DNA of 64,000 nucleotides from Adenanthera pavonina (Eukaryota; Streptophyta; Magnoliopsida; Fabales; Fabaceae). The stretch covers positions 26,522,501 through 26,586,500 of the forward strand of contig JAIVEN010000011.1 of NCBI GenBank assembly GCA_026686845.1. Direction: 5' to 3'. Below the pieces are notes generated by a model. The model was not told where the DNA came from. It ran no database searches and saw nothing but the letters and a program-made list of their open reading frames with translations. The translations under genes were made by a program, and so were the position numbers. Shown here piece after piece: positions 23,220 to 35,117 of the stretch. Each line of letters begins with the position of its first letter. Positions within the stretch are counted from its first letter, which is position 1.

Positions 23220-25720
23220 TGTAACACCCTACATCCTGACACCTCCAGACTTAACAAAAATCTTCAAAATTCAATCAAACACAATCCTGACATCACAGAA
23301 AAACTCTCCAAAGACTCAACACAGCGGAAATAACTTAAAACATCCAAAAATTGGGCTGGGGCCGCGGCCGCTACAGTACCACCGTGGCTCCAACCTCCCC
23401 TGTCTCAACATCGCTTCTGCCTTCTCTGGCGCCGCGGCCTGCTTTCCCGCACCGCGGCCCCCCTGCTGATATACCATATCAACAAATTCAGCATTCTGGG
23501 GCAAACTTTCGACGAGCATAACTTTATGCTCCAACCTCCGATTGACTTGATTCCAACTCCTACAAGTCAATCTAGTCCCCATCTATCCACAGATACTATT
23601 TTTACCTCAATCCAACTCCGTATGGAGATTCTGGACCCTTAACACTGTTTTAGCCACTTATTGACCAAAACTTACCACTAACAACCTCCAATTGCCACCC
23701 AAGGCAAATGGACACTCCCAGACCAATCATACAGGTCCAAAACCCCCAAACCAACTTATCCAAAGAGGCTTCACCTCACAAGAACCACTCCTCTAAGATT
23801 TGACCCCTTGAAACCCAACTTGACCAAATGGGCTACAGGCCCTCAAACAAACCAACAAGGCCCAACACCACTCTGAATTCACCAATACTACCATACAGAC
23901 TTCACAACATCCAAAACCATGCAACCATACATAAACATACACACATACATACGTCCATACCAAGTCATACTCCCAATATCATACATTCATTACAAACTAT
24001 TCTCTATCCTACTTGGCACAAGATACAAATACAAAATACACATGCTACATAGACTATTCCCAAGTACACAGCTACTCCCGTGTCTTCTCCGGACTAATGC
24101 CAGAACCGTCACCTGAAAGGTTAGTTTATGGGAAAGGGGGTGAGACAATGTCTCAGTAACCGGGAACAAACATACACATATACATATATATATATTCCAT
24201 ACAACTCATGAATGCAATGTGCAATGAATGGTATGCATGTCTCCCTCGCACACAGCTAGAACCACGGGCTTGCGTCATAATAGGACATTTCATATAGGTA
24301 ATTCCCTTCCAACGGTAGGTGAAGACTAATTCCGGGACATCACCAAGCTCACCTCCCATTAGTGCACCCGGCCAAAGGCAACACTAATGTTCGAACCGTG
24401 GCTCTCCTTCCCTTTTCCCACCATGAATTGGCAGCGATTTAGGGAAGGTGCAGTCCACTGCGCGCCTTTCCCCTCCTGGCCATCGGAGGCGATTTAGCTG
24501 TAGGGATCTCATCCTTATCCTCCCTAAAATATAAAATCCATCCTTATCCTCCCTAAAATATGTATAATCATATCATATCGTCATCACATCATCACCACCC
24601 GAACCGCCACATATATCAAGGCCTCACAATGCCATGTGGTGATGCTCATGTGTCATCATATAATCATCATCATCATGTCACAATCATATGTATGCATCAT
24701 GTCATGTCATGCCAATATCATCATCATAATCATCATCATCATAATCATCAAATCCACATCTAGCTGTGTGCATACCACGATATATAGAAAACAGTACACA
24801 CAATCACATCAATATCGTGGTATGAAAGAAACATGCATATATACATAATATACATACCAATACGCAATACAATACAAATAAACAAACACCCGGTTACCTC
24901 AATTGTCATTACCACACACACACAGGTTCCACAAGCTTCCTTGAATTGTCCAGTACGCATGAACCCCTCTCAAATAGCCAACAACCTTTACCATATCACA
25001 ATTCATCCATTAGCACAATGTTCCAATAATCCAAACATCACAATTCAACCATATTAACCTAACTCAAGGTTCCAACACCCTTTTCACACATCAATAAGCT
25101 CTTAGGGATTACTCAAATACTACACAACCTCAGACACTTCGGATTCCTAAGAGCCATTACCAAAAACATCCTAGGGTTAAGCTCTAAACACACATAATCC
25201 CTTCAAAACTCACATCCAAGCAATAAGAATACCAAAACACACTTCCTTAACCCTAAAACATCCATTTCAATAGGTGGATTTCGGCCAAAACCCAAAGATC
25301 CAACCTTACAACCAAAAATCCCAAATTCCAACCGAAGAAAATGGAGAAGGAGGAGTAGAGAATACTTACCAACTTGAATCCAAGCTCTTGAGGTCCGAAA
25401 ATCGCTCCTAGATGACGGAAATGTCGAACCCTGGCACTGTTCCTCTGTCTCCTCCGTCGCTCCCTTTGTTTTCTTTCTTTCTATCGCATCCGATTGATCC
25501 GGATTTAAGCAAATATTTCGACTCTCGCCGCGGCTCCAGCATGCATCACCGTGGCTTCACCAGTTTCAGCCGAAATACGCTACTGGAAAGCTTCTCGCCG
25601 TGGTGGCCCTTCTCCTCGCCGCGGCGTGGAGCTCATTCAGACTCCACTTGAGCCTTCCTTCGTCCTGTTTCCTCCGGTCCTGAACACAATGCTAAGAAAA
25701 GTATCATGAGGGGCGTTACA
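23220..25720 (-). mobile_element. Solo LTR copy 3 (Gypsy-type, 2501 bp)
   Basis: The segment starts TGTAACACCCTACATCC and ends CATGAGGGGCGTTACA, with perfect ACAAT duplications (23215-23219 and 25721-25725). It is collinear with copy 1 and inverted relative to copy 2, and lacks the CACTA insertion. It carries the inverted repeat at 24771-24824 and the 15-bp palindrome at 24141-24155. Clusters of CCGCGG/CCGTGG motifs occur near both ends. No internal retrotransposon sequence is attached, hence a solo LTR. Confidence 0.87.
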
Positions 25721-25868
25721 ACAATGGGGAAAGTAATGAAATGCCACCCCAACCTCCCATCCCATTCATCTTATAGAAGGAATTAATTATTCTTAAATAT
25801 GCACATTTGATAGATCGAGCCACGCACCATCAACACATCTTTTACTTATTAAAATGGCTAAAATAATA

Positions 25869-26148
25869 TTCCCTCCGTTCTAAAATATAGGAGATATTTT
25901 TAAATTTATTTTTTTAAAATATAAAACATAAATGACTTTTGTCTGATAAATTAATGTAGTTTTTCCAATTTTATCCTTAATTAAAGTAGACTTATTATTA
26001 CGAGGTATGAGTTAAAGAGAGTTAAGTGAAAACATTAAATGAGAACATTTGTAGAAAAAATTTTTTGTGACATATTTAAGAATATCTAGATATTTTCTTT
26101 ATTTTAATAATTTAATTATTTATTTCTTATATTTTAGAACGGAGGGAG
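25869..26148. mobile_element. Stowaway-like MITE, 280 bp
   Basis: Terminal inverted repeats CCCTCCGTTCTAAAATATA (left) and TATATTTTAGAACGGAGGGA-type (right) are flanked by TA dinucleotides at 25867-25868 and 26149-26150. This matches Tc1/mariner-derived Stowaway elements, which use a TA target. Confidence 0.88.
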
Positions 26149-26172
26149 TAATTTATTAAAATAACTTTTCTA

Positions 26173-26405
26173 CTCCCTCAATTCCATTTCTATTGTATTT
26201 TTATAATTTTGATTTTGTTTCAAAATCTATTAGTATTTTAGACTTTTAATACATTATTATTATTTTTTAATTATTTTATTCTTTCATTTAATTTAGTATA
26301 GACGATTTAATTCAATAGGAGTATCTGCTAGTATTTTATTCAAATAAATTTAACATAATCAATATTTTTTGGTCTATGTTAAATAACCTTAAACAATGGA
26401 GAGAG
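26173..26405. mobile_element. Second, diverged Stowaway-like MITE, 233 bp
   Basis: The left end CTCCCTCAATTCCATTT and right end AATGGAGAGAG are imperfect inverted repeats, flanked by TA at 26171-26172 and 26406-26407. The inner sequence differs from the MITE just upstream. Confidence 0.7.
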
Positions 26406-26407
26406 TA

Positions 26408-28719
26408 TATCACTATTTATTATAATTAAATACAATTTGTTTTTCTTAAAAACAGAGTAGATGACAATTAACACTGCTGTTGTGGATCAATTAAATAAGA
26501 AGGGAAGTGTGTGTATAATTTATTTGGAAAAAGAAATGTTCAGATTTTGTGAGGAGTTAAATCTTAACGCGCGCAATATGTGTGGAGACACGTTGAGGAT
26601 TTCTAGCCGTCAATTAAATCAAAACAGATTTCTGTGGTCAAGAATATTATAATGAAGGAGAAAACTTACATATTTAGTCTTAGGTATTTAAGATCCTTGT
26701 ATCCAATTAAATGTTGCCATATGGATTTTTTGGGCTAAGCCCTCCTTTTCAACCAAAAAATTTTTTTAAACAGTAAGTAGAGAGCAATTAAACATTAGAA
26801 GCATTAACAGGAAAATATTAAGCTTGCTTTACCCTTCACACCTCAAGTTATTCACTGCTCTTTCTGCACCGTCCTATAATAGGAAAATATTTTTCCATGG
26901 ATGAAGAATATTTTCATGGTGAGAAACCGTAAGAAAACTCTTGCAGCACCGTGCAATATTGAGAGAGGGGAGGGGGATGGTGGGAAGAAGGAAAGAGATT
27001 GAGAATGAAATTGGCATGAAGGTTTCAAATGATTGGTTTGAGTTCATAACCAGGAGAGAGAGACAGGGGATGGTGGGGAAGAAGGAGAGAGATTGAAAGC
27101 CAAGATGATGAGTTTTTTTTTTTTTAATTTTTCTAATATCTAATTGTGAGATAACTCTATTAGATGACTAGGAGTGATGAGCTGTAAAAAGAAATTTCAT
27201 GTGGCAACAATTTAATTGGATATAAGGATAATAAGTACATGAGGCCAAGTATGTAAGTTTTCTCCTATTAATTAAATGCTTAGGAGAGGGGATATGTCTT
27301 TCTCGGTTTTTCCTCTTCGTGCTCGTAATACATGGCATTAGCACTTGCAGTACTTCTAGACGCTCGAATGTGTTTCTTTTTAACACTACGCACCCACGCT
27401 CAATTCCGGGTCACTTTTTTTTTTACCCTTCTTTTTTTAACATTACAGGGCTCTTGCCAACGAAAGAGTAGAAAGACCTTTTATGAATTCGCTGTGATCA
27501 CTACTGAACTTAAGGTCTTGTTTGATACTCAAATAATAATAATAATTGATTAATAATTGCAAAATAAAAAATAATTTTTAAGTATATCTTGTAACGAATA
27601 AATAAATTTAATAAATTTCACCCAAATGTATTAAATTTATATTAACATTTTATTTTGTCAGATAATATTCTATATTTTTAGTTTAATTATGTAAATAACC
27701 ACTTAAAATAATTATGAGGACTTACAATAAGTTAGTTTTCAAATAATGATAATTTAAAAGGTTAATTGTAACATTGTACAACTCCAAACAAAGTGTTGCA
27801 ATCACTTACAATGAGTTTAAATGTGAAATCAGATTTTAATATTATATAAAACCAAAGTTCTGGCTATTTATCAATTGCATGGGGCTACGATGTCTGAGGG
27901 TATTCATATTTGAAACTACGAAAATTTGATGCTCAACAAAGATGGATTCCACCTCAAACATTAATATTATTATTGATTATTGAGTAGTAATTTATGTGAT
28001 TTTATATAACCCGAAAGTATTGTAAACTCCTTTGTTCACATAAAAGGAAACAAATATAATTGTTAAATTCGCAAAATGGAAGATCAATAAAGAAGAAAGA
28101 AGCATAAGTTACAATGTATACAAAAACCATGATACAAACATCTTCAACCCATTTACTAAGTGCAAAGCTCATACAAAGAACCTCTACATCATGTGTATGG
28201 CAAATCCACAACAACTAAATATAATGCATGAAAGATACACCCTGCATCTATGATTGTTTTCTTGAAATATTCAATATAAAAAAAAAAGAAGGAAAGAAAC
28301 TACTTGATCTACTACAAAATAATGAAGAGTTTTAAGAAGAGAATAAGTACTCAGATTTGTAGAACAAAATCTAGGCAATGTACCAAATGATACATGAAAA
28401 ATTAAAAAAGACTACATTTTTTTTATTTTTTAATATATGGGACTAGACCAATTAACAATAACAATTTTTATTTTTGCCAACATTAACAATTAACCAGTAT
28501 AACAAGTTTAATTGATTTACCGTAATTTAATTTTTGGGCTTAATACATAAAATGTTATAAGCGAATTTATATTTAAACAGAGCCAATTAATAAATGATAG
28601 TGGCATAGGGCTAAGCTATCTGAGGGGAACACAATTAGTTTTATATGAACTACCAAAACCGGCTATTCAGTTATTTTTAACAAACCTTTTCTGATTAACT
28701 AACCATTGCACATCTGTAT
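26408..28719. other. Intergenic region upstream of host-type gene 2
   Basis: AT-rich, with no ORF I can support. There is a purine-rich direct repeat (GGGATGGTGGG..AAGAAGG, about 26970 and 27068). A short block is repeated with changes (GCATGGGGCTACGATGTCTGAGGG near 27878 and a similar copy near 28602), perhaps part of an old duplicated upstream region. Confidence 0.5.
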
Positions 28720-28730
28720 TATAAATATAT
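28720..28730 (+). promoter_or_regulatory. Probable TATA box of host-type gene 2
   Basis: TATAAATATAT lies about 80 bp upstream of the ATG at 28807, which leaves room for a transcription start near 28750 and a short leader. Confidence 0.45.
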
Positions 28731-28806
28731 AGCAGTTTATGAAACCGAAGCACTATAGCTCAGGAGCTCTGGAGGTGCAGTATCGGAAGAAGAAGAAGCT
28801 CTTGCG

Positions 28807-30827
28807 ATGGACAAACTCCAGGTAATTAAATGGCGTTTTGCTTGAAATCTTAATCTGTGACTTGCGCTTCTCTGCGTTTACTTTCTAAATGTGATCCCAT
28901 TGATTATAGAATCTTGAACATCACTTCTACTTTGACGATTCTTGTTTGCATGGATTTATTCCTTTTTCTTTTTCCCGAGAAAATGTGGTATATTTTACAT
29001 TGAATTCTTGTGTCGAAAAGATTGGCCTGAAAGAGATTCAATTACCAAAAGGGAAACAGAGTCAATGCTGAGTTGCTTTTCATTGATTCTTGAACATCAG
29101 TTCTACTTTGATGATTCTTGTTACTTTGCATGGATTTTCTTTTCTTTCCCGATAAAATGTGGTAAATTTTATGTTGAATTCTTGAGTCGAAAAGATGGGC
29201 CTGAAAGAAATTCAGTTACCGAAAGGGAAACAGAATCAATGCTGAGTTGCAATAGGAGGATAAAGCAAAATGCACGTAGCTTGATTATCTTTATGATTTA
29301 GTGTGCGTAGGATGATTAATGATTAGGATTAAAACCCTATTTTGATCAATATCCTTTAATTCTTTTATAGATTCTTTTTTAATTTTGTGCCGCACAAATG
29401 AATTTTTATGGTTTCACTACTCAATCTTTGATCGTCTTTATCGTATATGTTTAATTTTGTCTTTATGATCTTACTTTATTTTATGCTATATATATACATG
29501 GATTTTTTTTTTCTGAGAAATTGTGGTAATTTTTATGTTGAATTCTTGGGTCGAGAAGATTGTCCTGGAGGAAATTCAATTGTCGAAAGGGAAACAGAGT
29601 CAATGCTGAGTTGCAATGGGAGGGATAAGGGAAAATATAGCTTGGTTATCTTTATAATTTAGTCTCCGTAGGATGATTAATGATTAGGATAAAACCCTTT
29701 TTTGATCAATATCCTTTAATTCTTTCATAGATTCTTTTTTTTTTGTGCCAAATGAATTTTTATGGTTTCACCCAATCTTTAATTTTGTCTTTAAGTTGAT
29801 CTAATATTATATGTGTATATATATATATATATTAACTCCTTTCTAGCATAAATTATATGTATTTAGAATTAGAATCTCAAGAAAATATATAATTAATTAC
29901 ATTAATAAAATCAAACAAAACACTAACAAATATTTTAATATTATGAACTAAAATAAAATTTTTCTAAATTGCAAGGACGCAATCACAATTTTTTAAACCA
30001 CAGGAATTAAATTCAAAATTCCATGAAATGATAAGAATTAAAAATATTATTTTTATCAAATGGTTATCACTAGTATTTTCCTGTCAATATATTATAAATG
30101 AAATTAAAAAAATTAACACAAATACCAGATATTTTTTTTATAGGTTATCGCTTTAGTCACTATTATCAGTTTCACTAACGGTAAATTGACAAAATGATAT
30201 TATTGATAATAATTTCATTCACAGATTTTTTTTAATCAAAATACAATCAAGTGTGTGAATAAGTTGAGTAAATAGGTATTGGGTTATGTGAAGGTGAGCA
30301 AATCAAGCACAAATAGCCCAAGGAAGAATGCAGGTGAATCTAAATATGCAGGCACAGCAAGTCAACCAGGCAACAGAAAGGAAGCAGTCAACCAGGCAAG
30401 ACTGCATAACATTTGGGTGGCCATACTCTTCAAGATCCTGTATGATCAATTACAGAATGGGGCCCCTGAACCCTTCCATACTTTCTCAAACACCACTCAT
30501 ACTCAGGAGAGACAAATGAAGCTCAAGGAAGCAGTGTTAAAGTCCCTGCCTGATGTTATGAATATATGCAGGTTCCTGATGACCTGGATAAGTATTTTTA
30601 TCTTGATTAAGCGATCTTTTTTCAAAGCGCCCATAGTGATCATGGTGATACTAGCTCCAGTATATTATTTCATTACGTTGCTGGCCATGGCACCGAAGGT
30701 CAGTGTCAACTGTGGCCCTTTTCAGATGCCACTCATTGGCTTTGAAGTTTTAGAAGCTGTTGGAATTACTCTCCTACAAGGATTGCTCATCATCATATTA
30801 CTTATTTGGAAGTATCTGAAACGATAA
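28807..30827 (+). CDS. Host-type gene 2: two-exon small membrane protein, paralog of gene 1
   Basis: I do not recognise the family. Proposed exon 1 is 28807-28821 (MDKLQ, donor GTAATT); exon 2 is 30276-30827 after acceptor AATAG, both in phase 0, giving 188 residues. The long ORF of exon 2 has no in-frame ATG near its start, which argues for splicing. The N-terminal 45 or so residues are polar and Ser/Lys-rich. The C-terminal part has about three to four hydrophobic segments (ICRFLMTWISIFILI; APIVIMVILAPVYYFITLL; a long one from GFEVLEAVGITLLQGLLIII) and a basic tail. It aligns with the last exon of gene 1: NI-x-V..L..N..EPF, then LLAM..V-x-V..G-x-FQM with near-identical spacing. The intron holds three tandem repeats. 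The exon 1 link is the weakest part; a different first exon is possible. Confidence 0.6.
28900..29755 (+). repeat. Three imperfect direct repeats in the intron of gene 2
   Basis: The units are about 28900-29080, 29081-29375 and 29455-29755. Each carries a block translating to CG-x-FY-x-EFL..RETESMLSC. Units 2 and 3 share a further tail (GGATGATTAATGATTAGG..GATCAATATCC). None has a convincing donor after the block, so I treat them as repeats rather than exons. Confidence 0.75.
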
Positions 30828-31833
30828 TTGTGAAGATAAGGCTTTCATGTGAATGGCAATAGTGAGAACATGGTTTAGGATTTCGCCTGACATTTGTTTT
30901 TTGGCCAACAGTTTTGGCATGACTCTGACTTCAAGCTTTTGTGATTTCTGGTGATGTGGATACTTCATTATATTCTGGAAAATTATTCAATATCCTAATA
31001 TACATATATTTTTTTCACATGTCATTTTTAATATTCGTTATTTATAATTTTTTTTAATATCTGTTATTTATAACTTTTTCATTAGAAGCATGCATATTTT
31101 TTAACATTGTGTCGAAAACAAGAAAAAATTCACAACAGCACAACACTGTAAACCTAATATATTCCTCAACATCCCAAACAACAATATTTTGACAGGGTCA
31201 AAATCCACAACAGCTAAAACTAGTTTGATCCAAGGCAATTGCTGCTATCAGAATATGATACTTTATTACTGTTGTCTTTCTGTATTCAGGACGATGAAGA
31301 GTCAATATATTGTATTATCCAAGATTCAAAAACTTTTTGCAACGAGATTCAAAATAAATGTAAATAAATAAACTAAAAGTATGAGATAAAGGCTGCAAAC
31401 TCATTTTCATATTAGAAAAAAAAGTTTTTTCACTAACTCAAGGAAACGCTTCACTCCTTTTTTCTGGTTTTCTAAGGGGCCTATAAATATTATGATGAAC
31501 TGTTGTAGAGTCACCAAAGGTTATTCAGATATTCATAAATGAACTATAGACAAGCCAACAATTCATAAAATCCACAAACAATGTCATGTCAACAACTAAA
31601 TTAAGTTAGTGCTCCCTAAAATGGCATATTATGTGAACTGAGCTAAACAGAAACATGATTATAAGCTATATATGGCACTATAGCAAGTATTGAAACATGA
31701 GAATCAAGCAAATAGATAGAACGTAGAAGAAGCCAATATTTATTTGGAACCCATGTATAGAAGATAATCCCTGGTCGAGTAGAGATCGAATCGAGAAGAG
31801 GAGCGTCTATCAAGTCTCAAACATATGAACATA
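30828..31833. other. Intergenic stretch 3' of gene 2
   Basis: AT-rich; no supported gene or paired repeat apart from the 3' flank of gene 2. Confidence 0.5.
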
Positions 31834-32124
31834 TATTGGAGGCCGGCCCATATCAGGAGATATATTTATCTCTTAATTCCCTAAGATCTGATTTGTTTTT
31901 CATCTTTTCTAATCCCTTTTACTGTTTCAGTATTTTCTTCCTTATTTCATGGGATTTTATCTACCATTTTATTCTTTTAAGATTCAGTAGATTATAGAGA
32001 TATTTTCTTAGGGATTTGAAGGAGTTGATGGCCAGGTTTACAGCTAGGGTTTCGGCCTTCTAAGCCCTATAAATTGTATCACTTGTACCACAAATAATTA
32101 AGAGATTCTGAGCCATTCTCATCA
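31834..32124 (+). mobile_element. Small solo LTR, 291 bp
   Basis: The segment runs from TATTGGAGGCCGG (first TG decayed to TA) to TTCTCATCA, between identical ACATA duplications (31829-31833 and 32125-32129). Inside is a promoter-like CCCTATAAATTGTA followed by a short leader, as in plant LTRs. There is no second copy in the window, so the call rests on termini, duplication and promoter layout. Confidence 0.55.
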
Positions 32125-32629
32125 ACATAATTCATCCCTACTCCATAACAAAGAAAGCCCTCAAGGATTCTGATACAAAACCAGGAAAATGCTCATTGAT
32201 ACTCATGTAAATAAGCCAACTGTAGATGTAGTCACACAGTGGCAACGTAACAGTAGCAGTAGTTACAGTGCCACCAGGAAAACAAGCAAGAAAATGAACA
32301 AAGCAATGGAGGCAAGATGACGCCACCACTGCCCACCTAGTATTTGAGAGCTAGGTCCCCTTATCACCACTCTTACTCCTTTCTTACATCACCTACACAC
32401 ACCCACACCTATTTTTGCGAGCACACACAATTATAAAGTGTCAGACACAACCTTATTCCTCATTCTTCCCAAAATGCCTTGCAAGAAGTGCCTCGCCTAG
32501 AAAAATCAGAAGAAAATCTCACAAAATCAAGAGGACAAAGAAAAAGAAAAACTAAAGCATCCTACCTCCATAGCCTCTTACACCCTCAAGATTCATGATA
32601 ATCTCTACTTCAAACGGCTAGTTTTGTGT

Positions 32630-32945
32630 CTGTTTGGTTTTAAGTGTGCAAAGATAAGTTAGAACAAAATGAAGCTTGCCACAATGAAGTTTGGATAAAA
32701 GTAAATTTGTTGTAATGTGATTTATGTTTGGATGTTTTCTTTTTTTTTTAACAAAAGTAAGTTTGACAAATTGAATATAAGACAAGAATAAGTATACAAT
32801 CCTAAAAGTATCTTCTCTGGTTTGTTGACCAAACCTTGGTTAGAAATAAAAATAAGTTTGCAAAATGAGGTATAAAAAGATGACAAACATCAATTTAGCT
32901 CAAAATGAAGTTCGCAAACTTGGGTTTGATGCTACCAAAGATTTT
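32630..32945 (+). repeat. Dispersed MITE-like repeat, left copy
   Basis: The sequence around AAATTTGTTGTAATGTGATTTA and TTTTTAACAAAAGTAAGTTT recurs, inverted and diverged, at about 45345-45560, on the other side of element C. The ends look weakly inverted (TTTGGT.. / ..ACCAAA), which suggests a small non-autonomous DNA transposon. Boundaries are approximate. Confidence 0.45.
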
Positions 32946-33399
32946 CGAAACACTACCTTTGTGGGTTGATTTCTTTGACGGATCTTTGAAGAACAAGTAC
33001 AAAATCCAAAAATACTCTTCTCTCTTGCACTTTGCTACTTAGCCTATCAGCTATTGAGAACATTATTGGAGCCTATCTGTATTCACTTTTATTTGAGGGT
33101 TCTCTTTCTACATTTTGTACATAAATATTCCTATGTGAGGAAGTTAGTTGTAGGGTCAGCTTAAAAACCCAATGAGCTGTGAGTTTTAGAAGGCTATAAG
33201 AGATGAGTTAGTAGTGAGCTTGAAAACAAGTCATTATGATAGTAAATTAAATATCTTGTTATTCAAGAGGATTGAACATATGTCAAAGAAGTCAAGGAAG
33301 GTCAAACCAAGATGATAGAACTACTAAACTTGTATTATTTCCATGAATTAGATGAGGTTACAGCCCTTGTAAAACAGTCGAGAGCCACAGCAAAATTAT

Positions 33400-35062
33400 T
33401 ATTGAATCAAGTATTTTGATGATTCCAAACCAACTTTCTAGAGCTTGGAGAGAAGATATCAAAGGTGCACAAATGATCTCAAGTGGAGAAATTCAAGAAA
33501 AATCAGCACAAGAATATATAGATGTAAAATCTACAGTCTTGTTTAAATTGAGTAAATAACTTTGAATTGACAAAAAGTTGTTATAAAACCATGATTCCAT
33601 GTTAATCCATGGAATATTTGAAAAATACCCACTAACAAATGAACTTTGAAACGTTTATACTGATATGCTGTTTTGAAAATTCAAACTTTGTCTTTGGAAA
33701 TTTGAATTTCATATTGAAAATGAACAAGTCTGAAAAGAGCCTTCTCTGACAGATGAACTTTGACTACAGAAATTCGAATTTTGAATCTTGTCTGAAAAGA
33801 GCCTTCTCTGACAGACAAACTTTGACTTTTAAAAATTCAAATTTCAGACAAAATACAACTTATGAAAAATGAAAAATTTGTCTGAGGATATGTCAAAGTT
33901 CATCTGAAAATTGAGTTTGGAAAGAGCATCAAAATGGCTCACTGGCAGACGAACTTTGAACATGAAAATTTGAATTTCAGAAACAAAGCTTGTGAGTCTG
34001 TTATGATGATATGCTGACATACGAATAATAGTATTCAGAAATTCAAACTTTGAAGTAAGTTTGAAAAGAGGCCTCTCTGACAGACGAACTTTGCATTTTG
34101 AAAATTTGAATTTCGAATAGATGAACTATTATGCCTTATTAAACTACCCACTGACAGACGAATTTTTGGGTATCAAAATTCGAATTTTGAAGGCACTATA
34201 GCAAAATGGAACAACTGTTCATACTTTCCAGAAGAACTTTAAACTTGAAAATTCATATGTTCCAACATAGAAACACTTTTCAAAGATCAAATTTTGAACT
34301 TTACTTCATGACAAATGAACTTCGAATGTTCAACGTTAAGTCTTTAGCCTTCAGTATCTTCGAAATTCGTCTGTTGACCAACCAAAATTCAAACTTTGAA
34401 TGACAGAAGCATTACATGCGATTGGTGAACGGATAGTTTTTCAGAGTAACCATTGGGTAACTTCTCCAACGGATAGATTTTGTCTCTAACATATAGTTAA
34501 GACCTAAATCTATAAATATAACATCATTTGAAGTTGTGAAAAATGATTTTAATGTTGGATATACAGAAACTCTGCTAAATCATCAACTCAAAATCTCTTA
34601 CTCTCACATACTTCATTCTTTGTACTCCAACTTTCATATACACTTTGATTAAGAGAGTTTATCCATTGTAAACAATCTTATTTTCATCTGGAAGAAATAT
34701 TTTCTTGTGAGGGGATATCACAAGGGATTTGGGAAGCACTTAGCTAGAGTGCAAAGAAAGAAAGTGTGAGCTCTAAAAATAAAGTATCATAGCTGTACTG
34801 TGGCATTTGCAAGAAGCCCACTGAATTCTAGCAAGATAGTGGAAAATCTCAAGTGGTGGCTTGAGGACTGGACGTAGGTCAAGATTAAGAGACCGAACTA
34901 GGATAAACATCTATGTCTTCCTTTCTCAATTACTGCTTTTATTTGTTATTCACTTATACTCTGTTTTACTGTGACCTTTGCTTTCTTCACTTTATTGACA
35001 TTTTACAGAAAATTTTAATCTTTCCAATTCACCCCCTTCTTAGGAAGCCAGCATATCTAACA
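33400..35062 (+). mobile_element. 5' LTR of Copia element C (1663 bp)
   Basis: The LTR starts TATTGAATCAAG (TG decayed to TA) and ends ATATCTAACA, directly before the primer-binding site. It is collinear with the 3' LTR at 43555-45148 but carries an extra direct duplication of about 57 bp (GTCTGAAAAGAGCCTTCTC at about 33731 and again at about 33788). The left flank ATTAT (33395-33399) pairs with ATTAC after the 3' LTR, a 4/5 target duplication. Confidence 0.92.
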
Positions 35063-35064
35063 AG

Positions 35065-35076
35065 TGGTATTAGAGC
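35065..35076 (+). promoter_or_regulatory. Primer-binding site of element C
   Basis: TGGTATTAGAGC follows the LTR end by two bases; it differs by one C-to-T change from the Met-tRNA site TGGTATCAGAGC. Confidence 0.85.
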
Positions 35077-35117
35077 TCAAATTCCCAAACAAAGAATTTA
35101 ACAGTCCGGGAATAACA

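Noticed and set aside
24560..24848. Dense CAT/ATG repeats as a possible tandem satellite or array
   Set aside because: They form a degenerate trinucleotide run belonging to the solo LTR and shared with its sister copies.
15702..25720. Reading the 2.4-2.5 kb TGTAACACCC elements as DNA transposons because of their 10-bp inverted ends
   Set aside because: The 5-bp duplications and TG..CA ends fit solo LTRs better, and such inverted ends occur in Gypsy LTRs.
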